DNA of 48,902 nucleotides, from positions 1-48,902 of the forward strand of contig QYQM01000010.1 of NCBI GenBank assembly GCA_007280905.1, read 5' to 3'. Numbering within the stretch: position 1 is the first letter of the stretch; each line of letters starts with the position of its first letter. The notes below the pieces were generated by a model that saw only the letters and a program-made list of their open reading frames with translations, did not search any database and was not told where the DNA came from. A program made the translations under genes and the position numbers. Of the stretch, positions 40,727 through 48,902 are shown piece by piece. Source of the DNA: Porphyromonadaceae bacterium (GTDB lineage Bacteria; Bacteroidota; Bacteroidia; Bacteroidales; UBA12481).

Positions 40727-42117
40727 GGTTTTCTGATATATTCCTTTTCCCAGATGGCAATAACAACCGTAGCGAGGCAATTGCCGATCACATTGACTGC
40801 CGTGCGCGCCATGTCCATCAATTCATCAATACCGAGAATGATATATATAGGCCAGATTGGGAGCCCAAAGCTGGCAGCAGTGCCAAGCAAAATCACCAGG
40901 GAAGCCCTCGGGACTCCTGCAACTCCTTTGCTGGTCAGCATAAGTGTAAACATGATGACAAGCTGTTGGTCAATCGAAAGATGCACGCCAGTCATCTGAG
41001 CGATAAAAATGGTCGCCAATGAAAGATAAAGGGTAGTTCCGTCAAGATTAAAGCTATAACCTGTTGGTATGACGAAAGCTACTATCTTTCTCGGAACCCC
41101 GAATTCTTCCATCTTTTCCATCGCGATCGGCAACGCAGATTCAGAACTGGTTGTGGCAAATGCAAGCGTGGCTGGTTCTGAGACCGCCTTGAAGAATTTT
41201 TTTATCGGTATTCTGAGAAACAGCATGATGGGTATGAGCACAAACAGCATGAACGCAATCAGAGCAACATAAAGGGTCGCCAGCAACTTAAAGAGGTTAA
41301 CCAGGATATCAAGCCCCATATGGCCTACACTGTATGCAATGGCTGCGAAAACTGCAAAAGGAGCGAAATACATAACCAGCTGGGTAAACTTGAACATGAC
41401 TTCCGCCAGGGATTCAGTAAACCTGACCATCGGGGTGCGATATTTCTCCTTCAGCATGGCTACGGCAATTCCGAATAGGATGCTGAAAATAACAATCTGA
41501 AGAACCTGTCCCTCATAGATTGATTTTGCTATATTCTCCGGGAAAACATGAAGGATGATCTCTGCAGTGGTTTGATGCACTGTTTCCGGGGCATCGGCCT
41601 GGCCGATCACATCAGGAACGATCACTCCAACACCCGCCTTGGAAATATTGATGGCAAGAAGACCAATAAAAAGTGCTATAATCGAAACAACCTCAAAGTA
41701 GACCAAGGCTTTCCAACTCATTCGTCCTACCTGCTTCAGGTTTGAGTGGCCGGCTATTCCGTACACAAGCGTTGCAAAAAGTAATGGCGCAATAATCGTC
41801 TTTATCAGCCTGAGAAATATTTTGCTCACCAGATTCATCCCAACGGCAATTTCCGGCAGATCGTGACCGAATTCCGCCCCCACTATCATGCTGATCAGGA
41901 TCCAGGTGGTTAATGATCTTTTAAATATCGCGTATAAGATGATCATTGAGATGACAATCCACCTTCCAACCAGAAGGACTGTTGCCGGAATATCCCAAAG
42001 GTGCCAGGCCTTGAGTAAAGTCATCACTGCAACAACAAATAAGCTGCCAAACAGGACATAAACTAATTTTTTGGGTGCCCTGTTTTTTTGAGCCTCTACC
42101 TTCTTGTTGTCTGCCAT
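40723..42117 (-). CDS. Dicarboxylate/amino-acid:cation symporter (DAACS)
   Basis: A 464-residue transporter with eight helices and two re-entrant loops: ATTSSESALPIAMEKM is the serine-rich HP1 motif and SFNLDGTTLYLSLATIFIAQ the helix 7 motif with NxDGT. It imports glutamate, aspartate or C4-dicarboxylates with sodium or protons. The frame is open to a TTG at 42168, but that codon lies inside a perfect -7 box, so the ATG at 42117 is the start. It overlaps mlaE by four bases and leads the Mla operon, an uncommon partnership. There is a longer soluble loop near residue 180 (NISKAGVGVIVPDVIGQADAP). Confidence 0.88.
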   Translation of the reverse strand: MADNKKVEAQKNRAPKKLVYVLFGSLFVVAVMTLLKAWHLWDIPATVLLVGRWIVISMIILYAIFKRSLTTWILISMIVGAEFGHDLPEIAVGMNLVSKIFLRLIKTIIAPLLFATLVYGIAGHSNLKQVGRMSWKALVYFEVVSIIALFIGLLAINISKAGVGVIVPDVIGQADAPETVHQTTAEIILHVFPENIAKSIYEGQVLQIVIFSILFGIAVAMLKEKYRTPMVRFTESLAEVMFKFTQLVMYFAPFAVFAAIAYSVGHMGLDILVNLFKLLATLYVALIAFMLFVLIPIMLFLRIPIKKFFKAVSEPATLAFATTSSESALPIAMEKMEEFGVPRKIVAFVIPTGYSFNLDGTTLYLSLATIFIAQMTGVHLSIDQQLVIMFTLMLTSKGVAGVPRASLVILLGTAASFGLPIWPIYIILGIDELMDMARTAVNVIGNCLATVVIAIWEKEYIRKP

Positions 42118-42165
42118 TTTGGTGGTCTGGTCCAATGCGGATTGTTTTTTATTTTTCAATAGGTA

Positions 42166-42173
42166 CAAACTTA
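42166..42173 (-). promoter_or_regulatory. -7 promoter element of the symporter-mla operon
   Basis: TAAGTTTG on the minus strand is a full match, about 50 bases before the ATG at 42117. It rules out the TTG at 42168 as start. No -33 TTTG is seen. Confidence 0.5.
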
Positions 42174-42232
42174 ATTATTACTTTTATTTTCCATGGCTTC
42201 TAGCTATTTTTAAGAGGATCAAATCTAAACTT

Positions 42233-43036
42233 ATGTCACAATTTTTAGCGGAATTAATCGGAACAGCCATCCTTGTGTTGTTTGGCGATGGCGTTGTAGC
42301 AGGTGTGGTGCTGAAAGGTACAAAATCGGAAAACTCCGGATGGATCGTAATAACCGTTGGATGGGGGTTGGGCGTGGCTCTTGCTATCTATGGAGTGGGA
42401 AGAATCAGTGGTGCCCATCTTAATCCGGCAGTCACATTGGCCTTTGCTGCCCAGGGTGTTTTCCCATGGGCAAAAGTTCCGTATTATATTCTGGCACAAA
42501 TGCTTGGGGGAATTATTGGAGGAACTATCGTTTGGCTTCATTACCTGCCTCACTGGAAAGGTACAGAAAATCAGGCGGTTAAACTGTCTGTCTTCTGCAC
42601 TGGGCCTGCCATCCGCTCAAGATGGGCCAATCTGCTTTGCGAGATAATCGGGACTTTCGTCCTTATAACGGGCATCCTGTTTATCGGTGCAAACAAGTTC
42701 ACCGAGGGCCTTAATCCGCTAATCGTTGGCTTCCTGGTTATCGCTATTGGGGTTTCAATGGGAGGAACCACCGGTTACGCTATCAATCCCGCGCGTGACC
42801 TCGGGCCTCGCATCGCCCATTTTCTGCTTCCCATCGCAGGAAAAGGAAAATCCGATTGGGCCTATAGCTGGATTCCGGTTGTAGGACCCCTTTTGGGCGG
42901 GGTTTATGGTGCCCTGGTATATGACCTGATCATGAAACAATCAGTCACCTGGCTATTTTGGGCGGTTTCCGTATTAATCCTCAGTGCCACCTCAGCAGCG
43001 ATAGCCCGGCAATTGAAAGTAGATAAAGCCAAATAA
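42233..43036 (+). CDS. glpF: Glycerol facilitator (aquaglyceroporin) GlpF
   Basis: A 267-residue MIP-family channel with both NPA boxes intact, HLNPAVT in the first half and AINPARD in the second; the aspartate after the second NPAR is the mark of glycerol-conducting members. Six membrane helices are apparent. The frame is open from 42104, but the ATG at 42233 ([14 protein letters not shown]) matches the family N-terminus and keeps the divergent promoter region free. It is followed after 16 bases by glpK, so glycerol entering is phosphorylated at once. Confidence 0.92.
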   Translation: MSQFLAELIGTAILVLFGDGVVAGVVLKGTKSENSGWIVITVGWGLGVALAIYGVGRISGAHLNPAVTLAFAAQGVFPWAKVPYYILAQMLGGIIGGTIVWLHYLPHWKGTENQAVKLSVFCTGPAIRSRWANLLCEIIGTFVLITGILFIGANKFTEGLNPLIVGFLVIAIGVSMGGTTGYAINPARDLGPRIAHFLLPIAGKGKSDWAYSWIPVVGPLLGGVYGALVYDLIMKQSVTWLFWAVSVLILSATSAAIARQLKVDKAK

Positions 43037-43052
43037 TACCAAAGGAGTTATA

Positions 43053-44540
43053 ATGGACGAGAAATTTATACTTGCCCTCGATCAGGGCACAACCAGCTCC
43101 AGGACGCTGTTGGTTGATTCTAAAGGAACTATCCGGGGAACTTCACAAATGGAGTTTAAACAGATTTACCCGAAAGCCGGTTGGGTTGAGCATGACCCCG
43201 AAGAAATTTGGGCATCACAGTGGACTACCATTTGGAAGGTTATGGAAGATGCCCGAATCGATTTTAGCCAGATCGCCGGTATCGGAATCACTAATCAGCG
43301 CGAAACCACAATCATCTGGGATAAGATGAGCGGTACAGCTATCGGCAATGCGATTGTCTGGCAGGACAAAAGGACTGCTCCCATCTGTGAACAGCTTAAA
43401 TCGAAAGGGCTGGAAGATTATGTCCGCGAAAATACCGGTCTGGTCATCGATTCCTATTTTTCAGCAACCAAAATCAGATGGATGCTCGATGAGGTGGATG
43501 GAGCGCAGAAAAAGGCCGAAGCGGGCGAGCTCCTTTTTGGCACAGTTGATACCTGGCTCATCTGGAAACTGACAGGTGGAAAGGCCCATCTGACCGATTA
43601 CACCAACGCCTCCAGAACAATGCTGTTTAATATCTCAACGCTCGAATGGGACCCCTTCCTTCTGGAACAACTGAATATTCCCCATTCAATGCTTCCGGCG
43701 GTAAAACCATCATCCGGTCTTTTCGGATATTTTAAGGATGAAGGGCACCGGATCCCGATCTGCGGCGTTGCCGGCGATCAGCAAGCAGCTCTGTTTGGCC
43801 AGGCTTGCCTCGAGGAAGGCATGGTAAAAAACACGTATGGAACAGGTTGTTTTATGCTGATGAACACCGGTGATAATAAAGTGATTTCAAAGAATGGCCT
43901 TATTACCACGCTGGCGTGCAGTACCGGAGAAAATATCCAGTATGCTCTCGAAGGAAGTGTTTTTGTTGCCGGATCTGCCATCCAATGGCTGCGCGATGGT
44001 TTGAAAATTCTTAAGAATGCCGCAGATTCCGAGAAAATGGCTGCCGAAGCTGCCGGATGTGAGGATTTATTTGTTGTTCCGGCCTTTGCGGGCCTCGGGG
44101 CACCGTATTGGGATATGTATGCCCGCGGAGCCATCTTTGGAATAACCCGCGATACGACAGGCGCTCAACTGGTTAAGGCTACACTGGAATCAATGGCCTA
44201 TCAAACACGCGATGTGCTCGAAGCCATGGCCGAAGATTCCGGAATTAAAGTGAAATCACTCAAGGTTGACGGCGGAGCTGTAGTGAATAATTACCTCATG
44301 CAGTTTCAGGCCGATATTCTGAACGTTCCGGTTGAACGTCCTGAAGTGGTCGAAACTACCGCCATGGGAGCCGCCTATCTCGCTGGAATTCACCTGGATT
44401 GGTGGGATTACCGAATTATCATGGCTGACCGGAGGATTGACCGGGAATTCACCCCGGTCATGGATTCCGATAAACGCCAAACCCTGTATCATAAATGGCA
44501 GGACGCAGTTCGGAGAACACGGGGCTGGGCAGAGAAGTAG
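43053..44540 (+). CDS. glpK: Glycerol kinase
   Basis: A full-length 495-residue FGGY kinase. The N-terminal ATP site [13 protein letters not shown] lies at residue 10; [24 protein letters not shown] and [30 protein letters not shown] are typical of GlpK, and [20 protein letters not shown] is the FGGY C-terminal signature. It makes sn-glycerol-3-phosphate from glycerol and ATP. AAAGGAG lies just before the ATG. A perfect 23-base palindrome separates it from glpD. Confidence 0.96.
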   Translation: MDEKFILALDQGTTSSRTLLVDSKGTIRGTSQMEFKQIYPKAGWVEHDPEEIWASQWTTIWKVMEDARIDFSQIAGIGITNQRETTIIWDKMSGTAIGNAIVWQDKRTAPICEQLKSKGLEDYVRENTGLVIDSYFSATKIRWMLDEVDGAQKKAEAGELLFGTVDTWLIWKLTGGKAHLTDYTNASRTMLFNISTLEWDPFLLEQLNIPHSMLPAVKPSSGLFGYFKDEGHRIPICGVAGDQQAALFGQACLEEGMVKNTYGTGCFMLMNTGDNKVISKNGLITTLACSTGENIQYALEGSVFVAGSAIQWLRDGLKILKNAADSEKMAAEAAGCEDLFVVPAFAGLGAPYWDMYARGAIFGITRDTTGAQLVKATLESMAYQTRDVLEAMAEDSGIKVKSLKVDGGAVVNNYLMQFQADILNVPVERPEVVETTAMGAAYLAGIHLDWWDYRIIMADRRIDREFTPVMDSDKRQTLYHKWQDAVRRTRGWAEK

Positions 44541-44588
44541 ATATCTGTTGTCGGTTGTCAGTTTGTTTGTGGAAAATACCCACTCCAA

Positions 44589-44611
44589 CCCCTCCCTGAA
44601 ACAGGGAGGGG
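44589..44611. repeat. Perfect palindrome between glpK and glpD
   Basis: CCCCTCCCTG-AAA-CAGGGAGGGG. The stem is ten base pairs of mostly GC without a following T-run, so it may act as an mRNA-stabilising or REP-type element inside the glp operon rather than a terminator. Confidence 0.6.
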
Positions 44612-44683
44612 GTCAGGGGGTGGGTACCTTTCAGACGATGAAAGGCTCCGATTTGGATTTTGTGATTTGATTTCAGTAACAAT

Positions 44684-46318
44684 ATGAAAAACAGATCTGA
44701 GAAATTAAATGAACTTCTTTTCGGGCACTGGGATCTCCTGATCATCGGCGGGGGAATTACCGGTGCAGGAATCGCGCTGGATGCAGCTTCAAGGGGAATA
44801 AAAACTGCCCTCGTTGAGAAAAACGATTTTGCATCGGGCACAAGCAGCAAATCTACCAAACTGGTTCATGGAGGACTCCGATATCTTAAACAACTTGAGT
44901 TTGCTCTCGTTAGCGAGGTAGGCCGCGAACGCGCAATCGTTCACAAAAATGCCCCTCACCTGGTTATTCCCGAAAAAATGCTGATGCCACTGGTTAAGGG
45001 CGGTACCTACGGCCGGCTCTCGTCGTCGTTTGGCTTGGAAGTGTACGACATCCTTGCAAACGTTCAAAAGCAGGATCGAATGCATATGCTGTCGAAGGAA
45101 GAAACCCTCGCCATAGAACCACTGCTGAATGAAGAAACTTTGCTGGGATCAGGTTACTACTCAGAATACCGCACCGATGATGCAAGGCTTACAATAGAGC
45201 TGATAAAGGCTGCACAAAGAAAAGGGGCCGTATGCTTAAATTATTGCGAGGTGCATTCGCTCTCTGATGAAGATTCAAAAATTAGCGGTGTCGTTTGCTC
45301 GGATCATATCGGAGGTCACGAGGTATACGTAAAAGCCAGATATGTCGTTAACGCCGGCGGTCCCTGGGTTGACCATATCCGTAGAATGAACAATTCTATT
45401 ACTAAAAAGCGGCTGCATCTGACTAAAGGTGTTCATATTGTTCTGCCTCATGAAAAACTGCCTGTAAAGCATTCAATCTATTTTGACGTGCCCGATGGCC
45501 GTATGATTTTTACGATCCCCAGAGGCAGAACCACTTATATCGGGACTACAGATACTGATTATCAGGGCGATCTGGATAACATTCTGACAACCAGGGAAGA
45601 TGCTAAATATCTGATCGATGCCGTTAATAGTACCTTTCCGGGAATCCGGCTGACCCTCGGTGATATCGAATCAAGCTGGGCTGGAATACGACCCCTGATT
45701 CACCAGGAAGGTAAATCGACCTCCGAAATCTCGCGGAAGGATGAGATATTTGAAGCTCCGGATGGCCTGATTTCTATAGCTGGTGGAAAATTGACCGGTT
45801 ACAGGAAAATGGCCCAGAAAACAGTGGATCTTGTGGTTAAGCGATTTGAGAAATTTGATGGTATCAAATTTGGTCCCTGCATTACACGTCATATCCCTTT
45901 AACAGAGGATCCGCTTTGGAACGTGGAGGAGGTCGATTATTATAGGAGCATTATCAGTCAGAAACTGAAAGACCTTGGATTATCAGATTATTACGCGGGT
46001 TACCTGGTTGCAAACTATGGAAAACAGAGTGAATTGATTATCAGTTTAATGGATCAGTTTAAAACTTCTCAACCCGAAGAGGCTTTAATACGATCGGAAT
46101 TAAAATATGGTGTGGATCAGGAAATGGTCTGTACCTCAGTCGACTTCTTCGATCGAAGAACCGGAAGGCTTTCCTTTGATATTGACAGAGTGGTCCTGTA
46201 CAAGGACATCATCCTAAATGATTTATCCGGATATTCCGAATGGTCCGATGAGCAGAAGGCTGCTGATAAAAACCTTCTGGATAAACGGATTAGTTCAACA
46301 TCACCTGTCCACCGGTAA
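44684..46318 (+). CDS. glpD: Aerobic-type glycerol-3-phosphate dehydrogenase
   Basis: A 544-residue FAD enzyme oxidising glycerol-3-phosphate to dihydroxyacetone phosphate and passing electrons to quinones. LLIIGGGITGAGIALDAASRG is the dinucleotide fold, SSKSTKLVHGGLRYLKQLEF the GlpD/GlpA signature, GRTTYIGTTDTDYQGD and SIAGGKLTGYRKMA further conserved blocks. It completes glpF-glpK-glpD. The last 29 bases overlap the convergent aldolase/dehydrogenase gene, so the two transcripts share 3' ends. Confidence 0.95.
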   Translation: MKNRSEKLNELLFGHWDLLIIGGGITGAGIALDAASRGIKTALVEKNDFASGTSSKSTKLVHGGLRYLKQLEFALVSEVGRERAIVHKNAPHLVIPEKMLMPLVKGGTYGRLSSSFGLEVYDILANVQKQDRMHMLSKEETLAIEPLLNEETLLGSGYYSEYRTDDARLTIELIKAAQRKGAVCLNYCEVHSLSDEDSKISGVVCSDHIGGHEVYVKARYVVNAGGPWVDHIRRMNNSITKKRLHLTKGVHIVLPHEKLPVKHSIYFDVPDGRMIFTIPRGRTTYIGTTDTDYQGDLDNILTTREDAKYLIDAVNSTFPGIRLTLGDIESSWAGIRPLIHQEGKSTSEISRKDEIFEAPDGLISIAGGKLTGYRKMAQKTVDLVVKRFEKFDGIKFGPCITRHIPLTEDPLWNVEEVDYYRSIISQKLKDLGLSDYYAGYLVANYGKQSELIISLMDQFKTSQPEEALIRSELKYGVDQEMVCTSVDFFDRRTGRLSFDIDRVVLYKDIILNDLSGYSEWSDEQKAADKNLLDKRISSTSPVHR

Positions 46319-48260
46319 CCGGAATAGCCTGGCCGGTTTCATATTCCTGATCGATCACGTAATAGATGGCCTTCATGACATCTTTAATGGTACAGCCCCT
46401 GCCTGCAGGAACCTGATTTTCATAATAACGTTTTACGTCATCAATCGTTTGAGCATTTGGAACTTTGCCTGATCTGAGATATTGCACAAATAACCCTTTG
46501 TCAGGATCCGACCAGAGCGGACCATCGAAGAAATTACCCGGACAGATCGAATTAACTTTTATCTGGTATTCAATTAGTTCCAGTGCAAATGACTGCGTAA
46601 GCCCTACACCACCAAATTTCCCGCCTGCATAGGTGAAATTTTTCTTACTGCCGCGTAACCCGGATTTTGAATTGATCTGTATGATATCGGTAAAATAACC
46701 TTTCTTATGCTTCGACTGGATTTTGAGTACAGCTGATGCAAACTTTGCACAAAGAAAGTACCCCGAATAATTCACTTTTGTCATTAATTCAAACGTTTCG
46801 GGACTCATTTCATCCAATCCCCCGGCATGGAGGATGCCCGCGTTGCTTATCAGTACATCCAATCCGCCAAATTCTGCAACCGTTTCTGAAACAAGATGTT
46901 GAACCGACTGAGGATCGGATACATCTGCCCGAACAAAGATCGCTTTGTTGTTTTTGGCCCCATTATTTAATTCTTCAGCTAATGCTTTCCCTTTCGTTTC
47001 ATTCAGGTCAGCAATAATAACATTCGCTCCTTCAAGGAACAGGTCACCGGCAATTCCACCGCCAAATCCCTGAGCTGCGCCGGTAACGATGATGATCTTA
47101 TTCATTACCTTGCCACTCGATGATCCGCGAGATATTTTATGGCGATAATTTTCAGATTCCCAGTGTTCGATAAACGAGATCTGCTCCAACGACAGGAAAT
47201 GTGGCCCTCCAAATGCCTGACTCAGATAACTGATCTTCATCAGGTCTTCAAAAACATCCAGGAGGATATCGGTCATTTTAATGCTCTCATCAGCGGCTAT
47301 CAGACCGATCTGGTTGATTAAAATGATCTTTGGTAAACTTCCATGAGCCGATTGATATTTATCCAGCTTAATCTTAAACTCTTTAATGATTTCAGCTGGT
47401 GTTCCTTTGGATTCAACAAAAAGTGGCCACGCTTTGCAGTAAACTATATTATCCGGGGTAAATGGTAGGGAAACCAATCCTGCACTGGCCTGGTCTCCCG
47501 TAAAATGCCGGATTAAGTTGTTTTGCCTGACTTTAAGGATCTTAATTCCCTGTCCCGATAGCAACATCCGGATGGCCGGAATCACTTCGGTGGCTTTCTC
47601 GTCCACAGGTATCGCATTGATATCAAGGGAGATGGAATTTGTACTATTGACAATATTTAGACAATAATCATACAAATGCCGGATTTCATCAACGGAATCG
47701 GCACTGATAAAAACGCCATGATTCTGGACCATGATAATTCCCGGATCCTTTGAGAATCGATTTCTATAGGCTGATATTTCTGATTCGAGCTTCTTAAACA
47801 GTACAAACCCGGGATTAGTGTATTCAACAAACAAAACATCATCAGGGAAGATTTTTTTTACTGTTTCCTTGCAATCCCGGCTGCAAAGCAAAGCATTGAT
47901 CCTTGTCGGGTGTGTATGGATGACATACCGATATCTGATCAGGTGATGAAGAGGCGTTTCCACCGAAGGCCTCAGATTTTGGTCATTATCAAGGCAGCTT
48001 TTCATGATGCCTTCCAGAATCATTTGGTCGCGCTGGAGCTCATCTTCTGGAAATGAGTTGGATAGCATAGCATCGAGCTGGTGCCGATCCAATTTAATCA
48101 ACCCTTGCCCGGTCAGGCTTCCTAACCGCGTACCACTGGCCTTTATATAGAGATAATTCTTGTCTTTCCATGAGGTATTGCCTCCGCCACCAATGACAAA
48201 CTCCTTGTTATTACCGAAGAAATGTGATATTTCAAGCAGATCAGCAAGCGACTTTTCCAT
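46290..48260 (-). CDS. Bifunctional class II aldolase / short-chain dehydrogenase
   Basis: A 656-residue fusion. Residues 1-390 form a class II (AraD/FucA/RhaD-like) aldolase: VIGGGGNTSWKD at the phosphate site, VIHTHPTRINALL (zinc histidines) and VQNHGVFI. From about 420 a Rossmann-fold SDR domain follows, with TGAAQGFGGGIA, the NAG motif ISNAGILHAGG, serine in INSKSGLRG and the catalytic YAGGK. Relatives act in deoxy-sugar breakdown, cleaving a sugar 1-phosphate and oxidising the lactaldehyde, as in RhaD-type fusions. The frame reaches a TTG at 48281, but the ATG at 48260, five bases after the upstream stop, fits better. The exact sugar is unknown. Confidence 0.88.
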   Translation of the reverse strand: MEKSLADLLEISHFFGNNKEFVIGGGGNTSWKDKNYLYIKASGTRLGSLTGQGLIKLDRHQLDAMLSNSFPEDELQRDQMILEGIMKSCLDNDQNLRPSVETPLHHLIRYRYVIHTHPTRINALLCSRDCKETVKKIFPDDVLFVEYTNPGFVLFKKLESEISAYRNRFSKDPGIIMVQNHGVFISADSVDEIRHLYDYCLNIVNSTNSISLDINAIPVDEKATEVIPAIRMLLSGQGIKILKVRQNNLIRHFTGDQASAGLVSLPFTPDNIVYCKAWPLFVESKGTPAEIIKEFKIKLDKYQSAHGSLPKIILINQIGLIAADESIKMTDILLDVFEDLMKISYLSQAFGGPHFLSLEQISFIEHWESENYRHKISRGSSSGKVMNKIIIVTGAAQGFGGGIAGDLFLEGANVIIADLNETKGKALAEELNNGAKNNKAIFVRADVSDPQSVQHLVSETVAEFGGLDVLISNAGILHAGGLDEMSPETFELMTKVNYSGYFLCAKFASAVLKIQSKHKKGYFTDIIQINSKSGLRGSKKNFTYAGGKFGGVGLTQSFALELIEYQIKVNSICPGNFFDGPLWSDPDKGLFVQYLRSGKVPNAQTIDDVKRYYENQVPAGRGCTIKDVMKAIYYVIDQEYETGQAIPVTGGQVMLN

Positions 48261-48265
48261 ACGAG

Positions 48266-48902
48266 TTAGTTGTTTATACAATGATAAACGACGGCTTTAC
48301 CCAGCTTAAGAATGCTGTTTTTCTCATCTGAACCCAGCTCATTCCATTGTCTGACCTGGCTTTCAGATCCTTGTGCCCTAAGATACTGATGGGCCGCAAT
48401 AACACAGGCACCGTCAAAACCTATTCTCTTTAATTCATCAGTTAATGGTACCTGATTGCGGCATGATACGGTCAATGGAATCATATCAGGAGTGTTATGC
48501 TCCGTCCCGAAAAGGATAATAAATCCCTTTGAGTGAAAGAACTGAACAAAATCTTTCAGGATACCTGCATCATTTCTTCCGGGGATCAACTCCATACAGA
48601 AAATATTTTTCCGCGATAATTCAGCAAGAAGTGCTTCATTATCGGCCTCGTAATCAGTGATGGTCCCCTTCGGGTCATCCAAAAGTACCGGATAACATGG
48701 AATTCCTCCGGCATTTGAAATAATATCGATAACAGCATCAACGCTGAGAAATGTCTTTTCATCCTCTTCAACAAAAGCCTTCCCGCCGGCTTTCAGGAGA
48801 TTATTGCGGATTTCAATTTCAACAGCAGAGTCGGTTTCCATATTCGCTTTGGGCTTTTTGCCTTCATAAAGAGTCGACAAGAATGCTATCCGTTCTGTTA
48901 AC
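48266..48902 (-). CDS. PHP-like hypothetical protein (5' end outside window)
   Basis: The frame is open through the window edge, so the N-terminus is missing; the TTG at 48880 is not a real start. Visible text includes IISNAGGIPCYPVLLDDPKG, MELIPGRNDAGILKDFVQFF and ILFGTEHNTPDMIPLTV. The EHN motif after a buried strand resembles a metal-binding corner of PHP/histidinol-phosphatase-like proteins. The gene lies five bases before the aldolase/dehydrogenase start, so both should act in one sugar pathway. I recall similar pairs, but cannot verify them. No function is assigned. Confidence 0.5.
   Translation of the reverse strand, partial: LTERIAFLSTLYEGKKPKANMETDSAVEIEIRNNLLKAGGKAFVEEDEKTFLSVDAVIDIISNAGGIPCYPVLLDDPKGTITDYEADNEALLAELSRKNIFCMELIPGRNDAGILKDFVQFFHSKGFIILFGTEHNTPDMIPLTVSCRNQVPLTDELKRIGFDGACVIAAHQYLRAQGSESQVRQWNELGSDEKNSILKLGKAVVYHCINN

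Noticed and set aside
42118-42168. TTG start for the symporter at 42168
   Set aside because: It is within a perfect -7 box; the ATG at 42117 is adequate.

Overview
The window reads as a chromosome segment of a Bacteroidota (Bacteroidales-like) bacterium, quite possibly from an environmental or metagenomic assembly. Support comes from promoters of the TTTG / TAnnTTTG type (best example in front of tRNA-Ser), families typical of the phylum (GWxTD lipoprotein, FISUMP remnant, DUF5777 barrel with YceI, M64 peptidase, four-helix-bundle S23 protein, Bacteroidota-type MlaE/F/D genes) and a general lack of strong Shine-Dalgarno sites. Gene calls rest on reading motifs by eye; no database search was possible.

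Layout. 1-3.5 kb: the 3' part of an RND efflux gene fused in one frame to an ABC ATPase, followed one base later by an ABC-2 permease. 3.5-9 kb: M64 metallopeptidase, YbdG-like MscS channel, a 166-bp palindrome-built mini-element, then a coupled trio CYTH - GWxTD lipoprotein - RlmB. 9-15.8 kb: a FISUMP gene with an internal deletion, a Cache-like lipoprotein, a DUF1643/ABC-F operon, a geranylgeranyl-reductase-like flavoprotein and RlmD. 15.8-20.4 kb: a POT transporter, then a decayed integrated element holding a dead tyrosine recombinase, two glycosyltransferase copies with a conserved leader, a YhcG/DUF1016 nuclease between them and small unknown ORFs; its right edge cuts a RelE/ParE toxin after 22-23 codons. 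20.5-31.8 kb: ComB, PabB, a DUF192 - receiver - LamG - DUF5777 - YceI - OB-fold - MutY run, an S9 peptidase, a TPR lipoprotein, RecA and a Bcp peroxiredoxin. 31.9-33 kb: ClpS, tRNA-Ser(GCT), an S23 gene between complementary GT-rich and AC-rich arms, tRNA-Pro(TGG). 33-38 kb: accessory region with a C25-like secreted protein with a strong ribosome binding site, small phage-like ORFs and a HEPN-motif protein. 38-49 kb: an Mla lipid-transport operon led by a dicarboxylate symporter, the glycerol regulon glpF-glpK-glpD, a class II aldolase/short-chain dehydrogenase fusion and a partial PHP-like gene.

How the genes work together. GlpF, GlpK and GlpD form a complete glycerol uptake and oxidation route. 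MlaE/F/D form the inner-membrane part of a phospholipid transporter. The DUF5777/YceI/OB-fold cluster looks like an envelope module. RlmB, RlmD, ABC-F, RecA, MutY and ClpS are housekeeping functions. The two accessory regions (17.2-20.1 and 36.7-38 kb) both combine decayed small-ORF elements with one apparently intact gene of a nuclease-type family (DUF1016 and HEPN), which suggests that defence or toxin cargo outlived its vehicle. The points most worth following are the RND-ABC fusion, the decayed element with its duplicated attenuator-like leader, the S23 element between two tRNA genes, and the recA terminator written inside the next gene's signal peptide.
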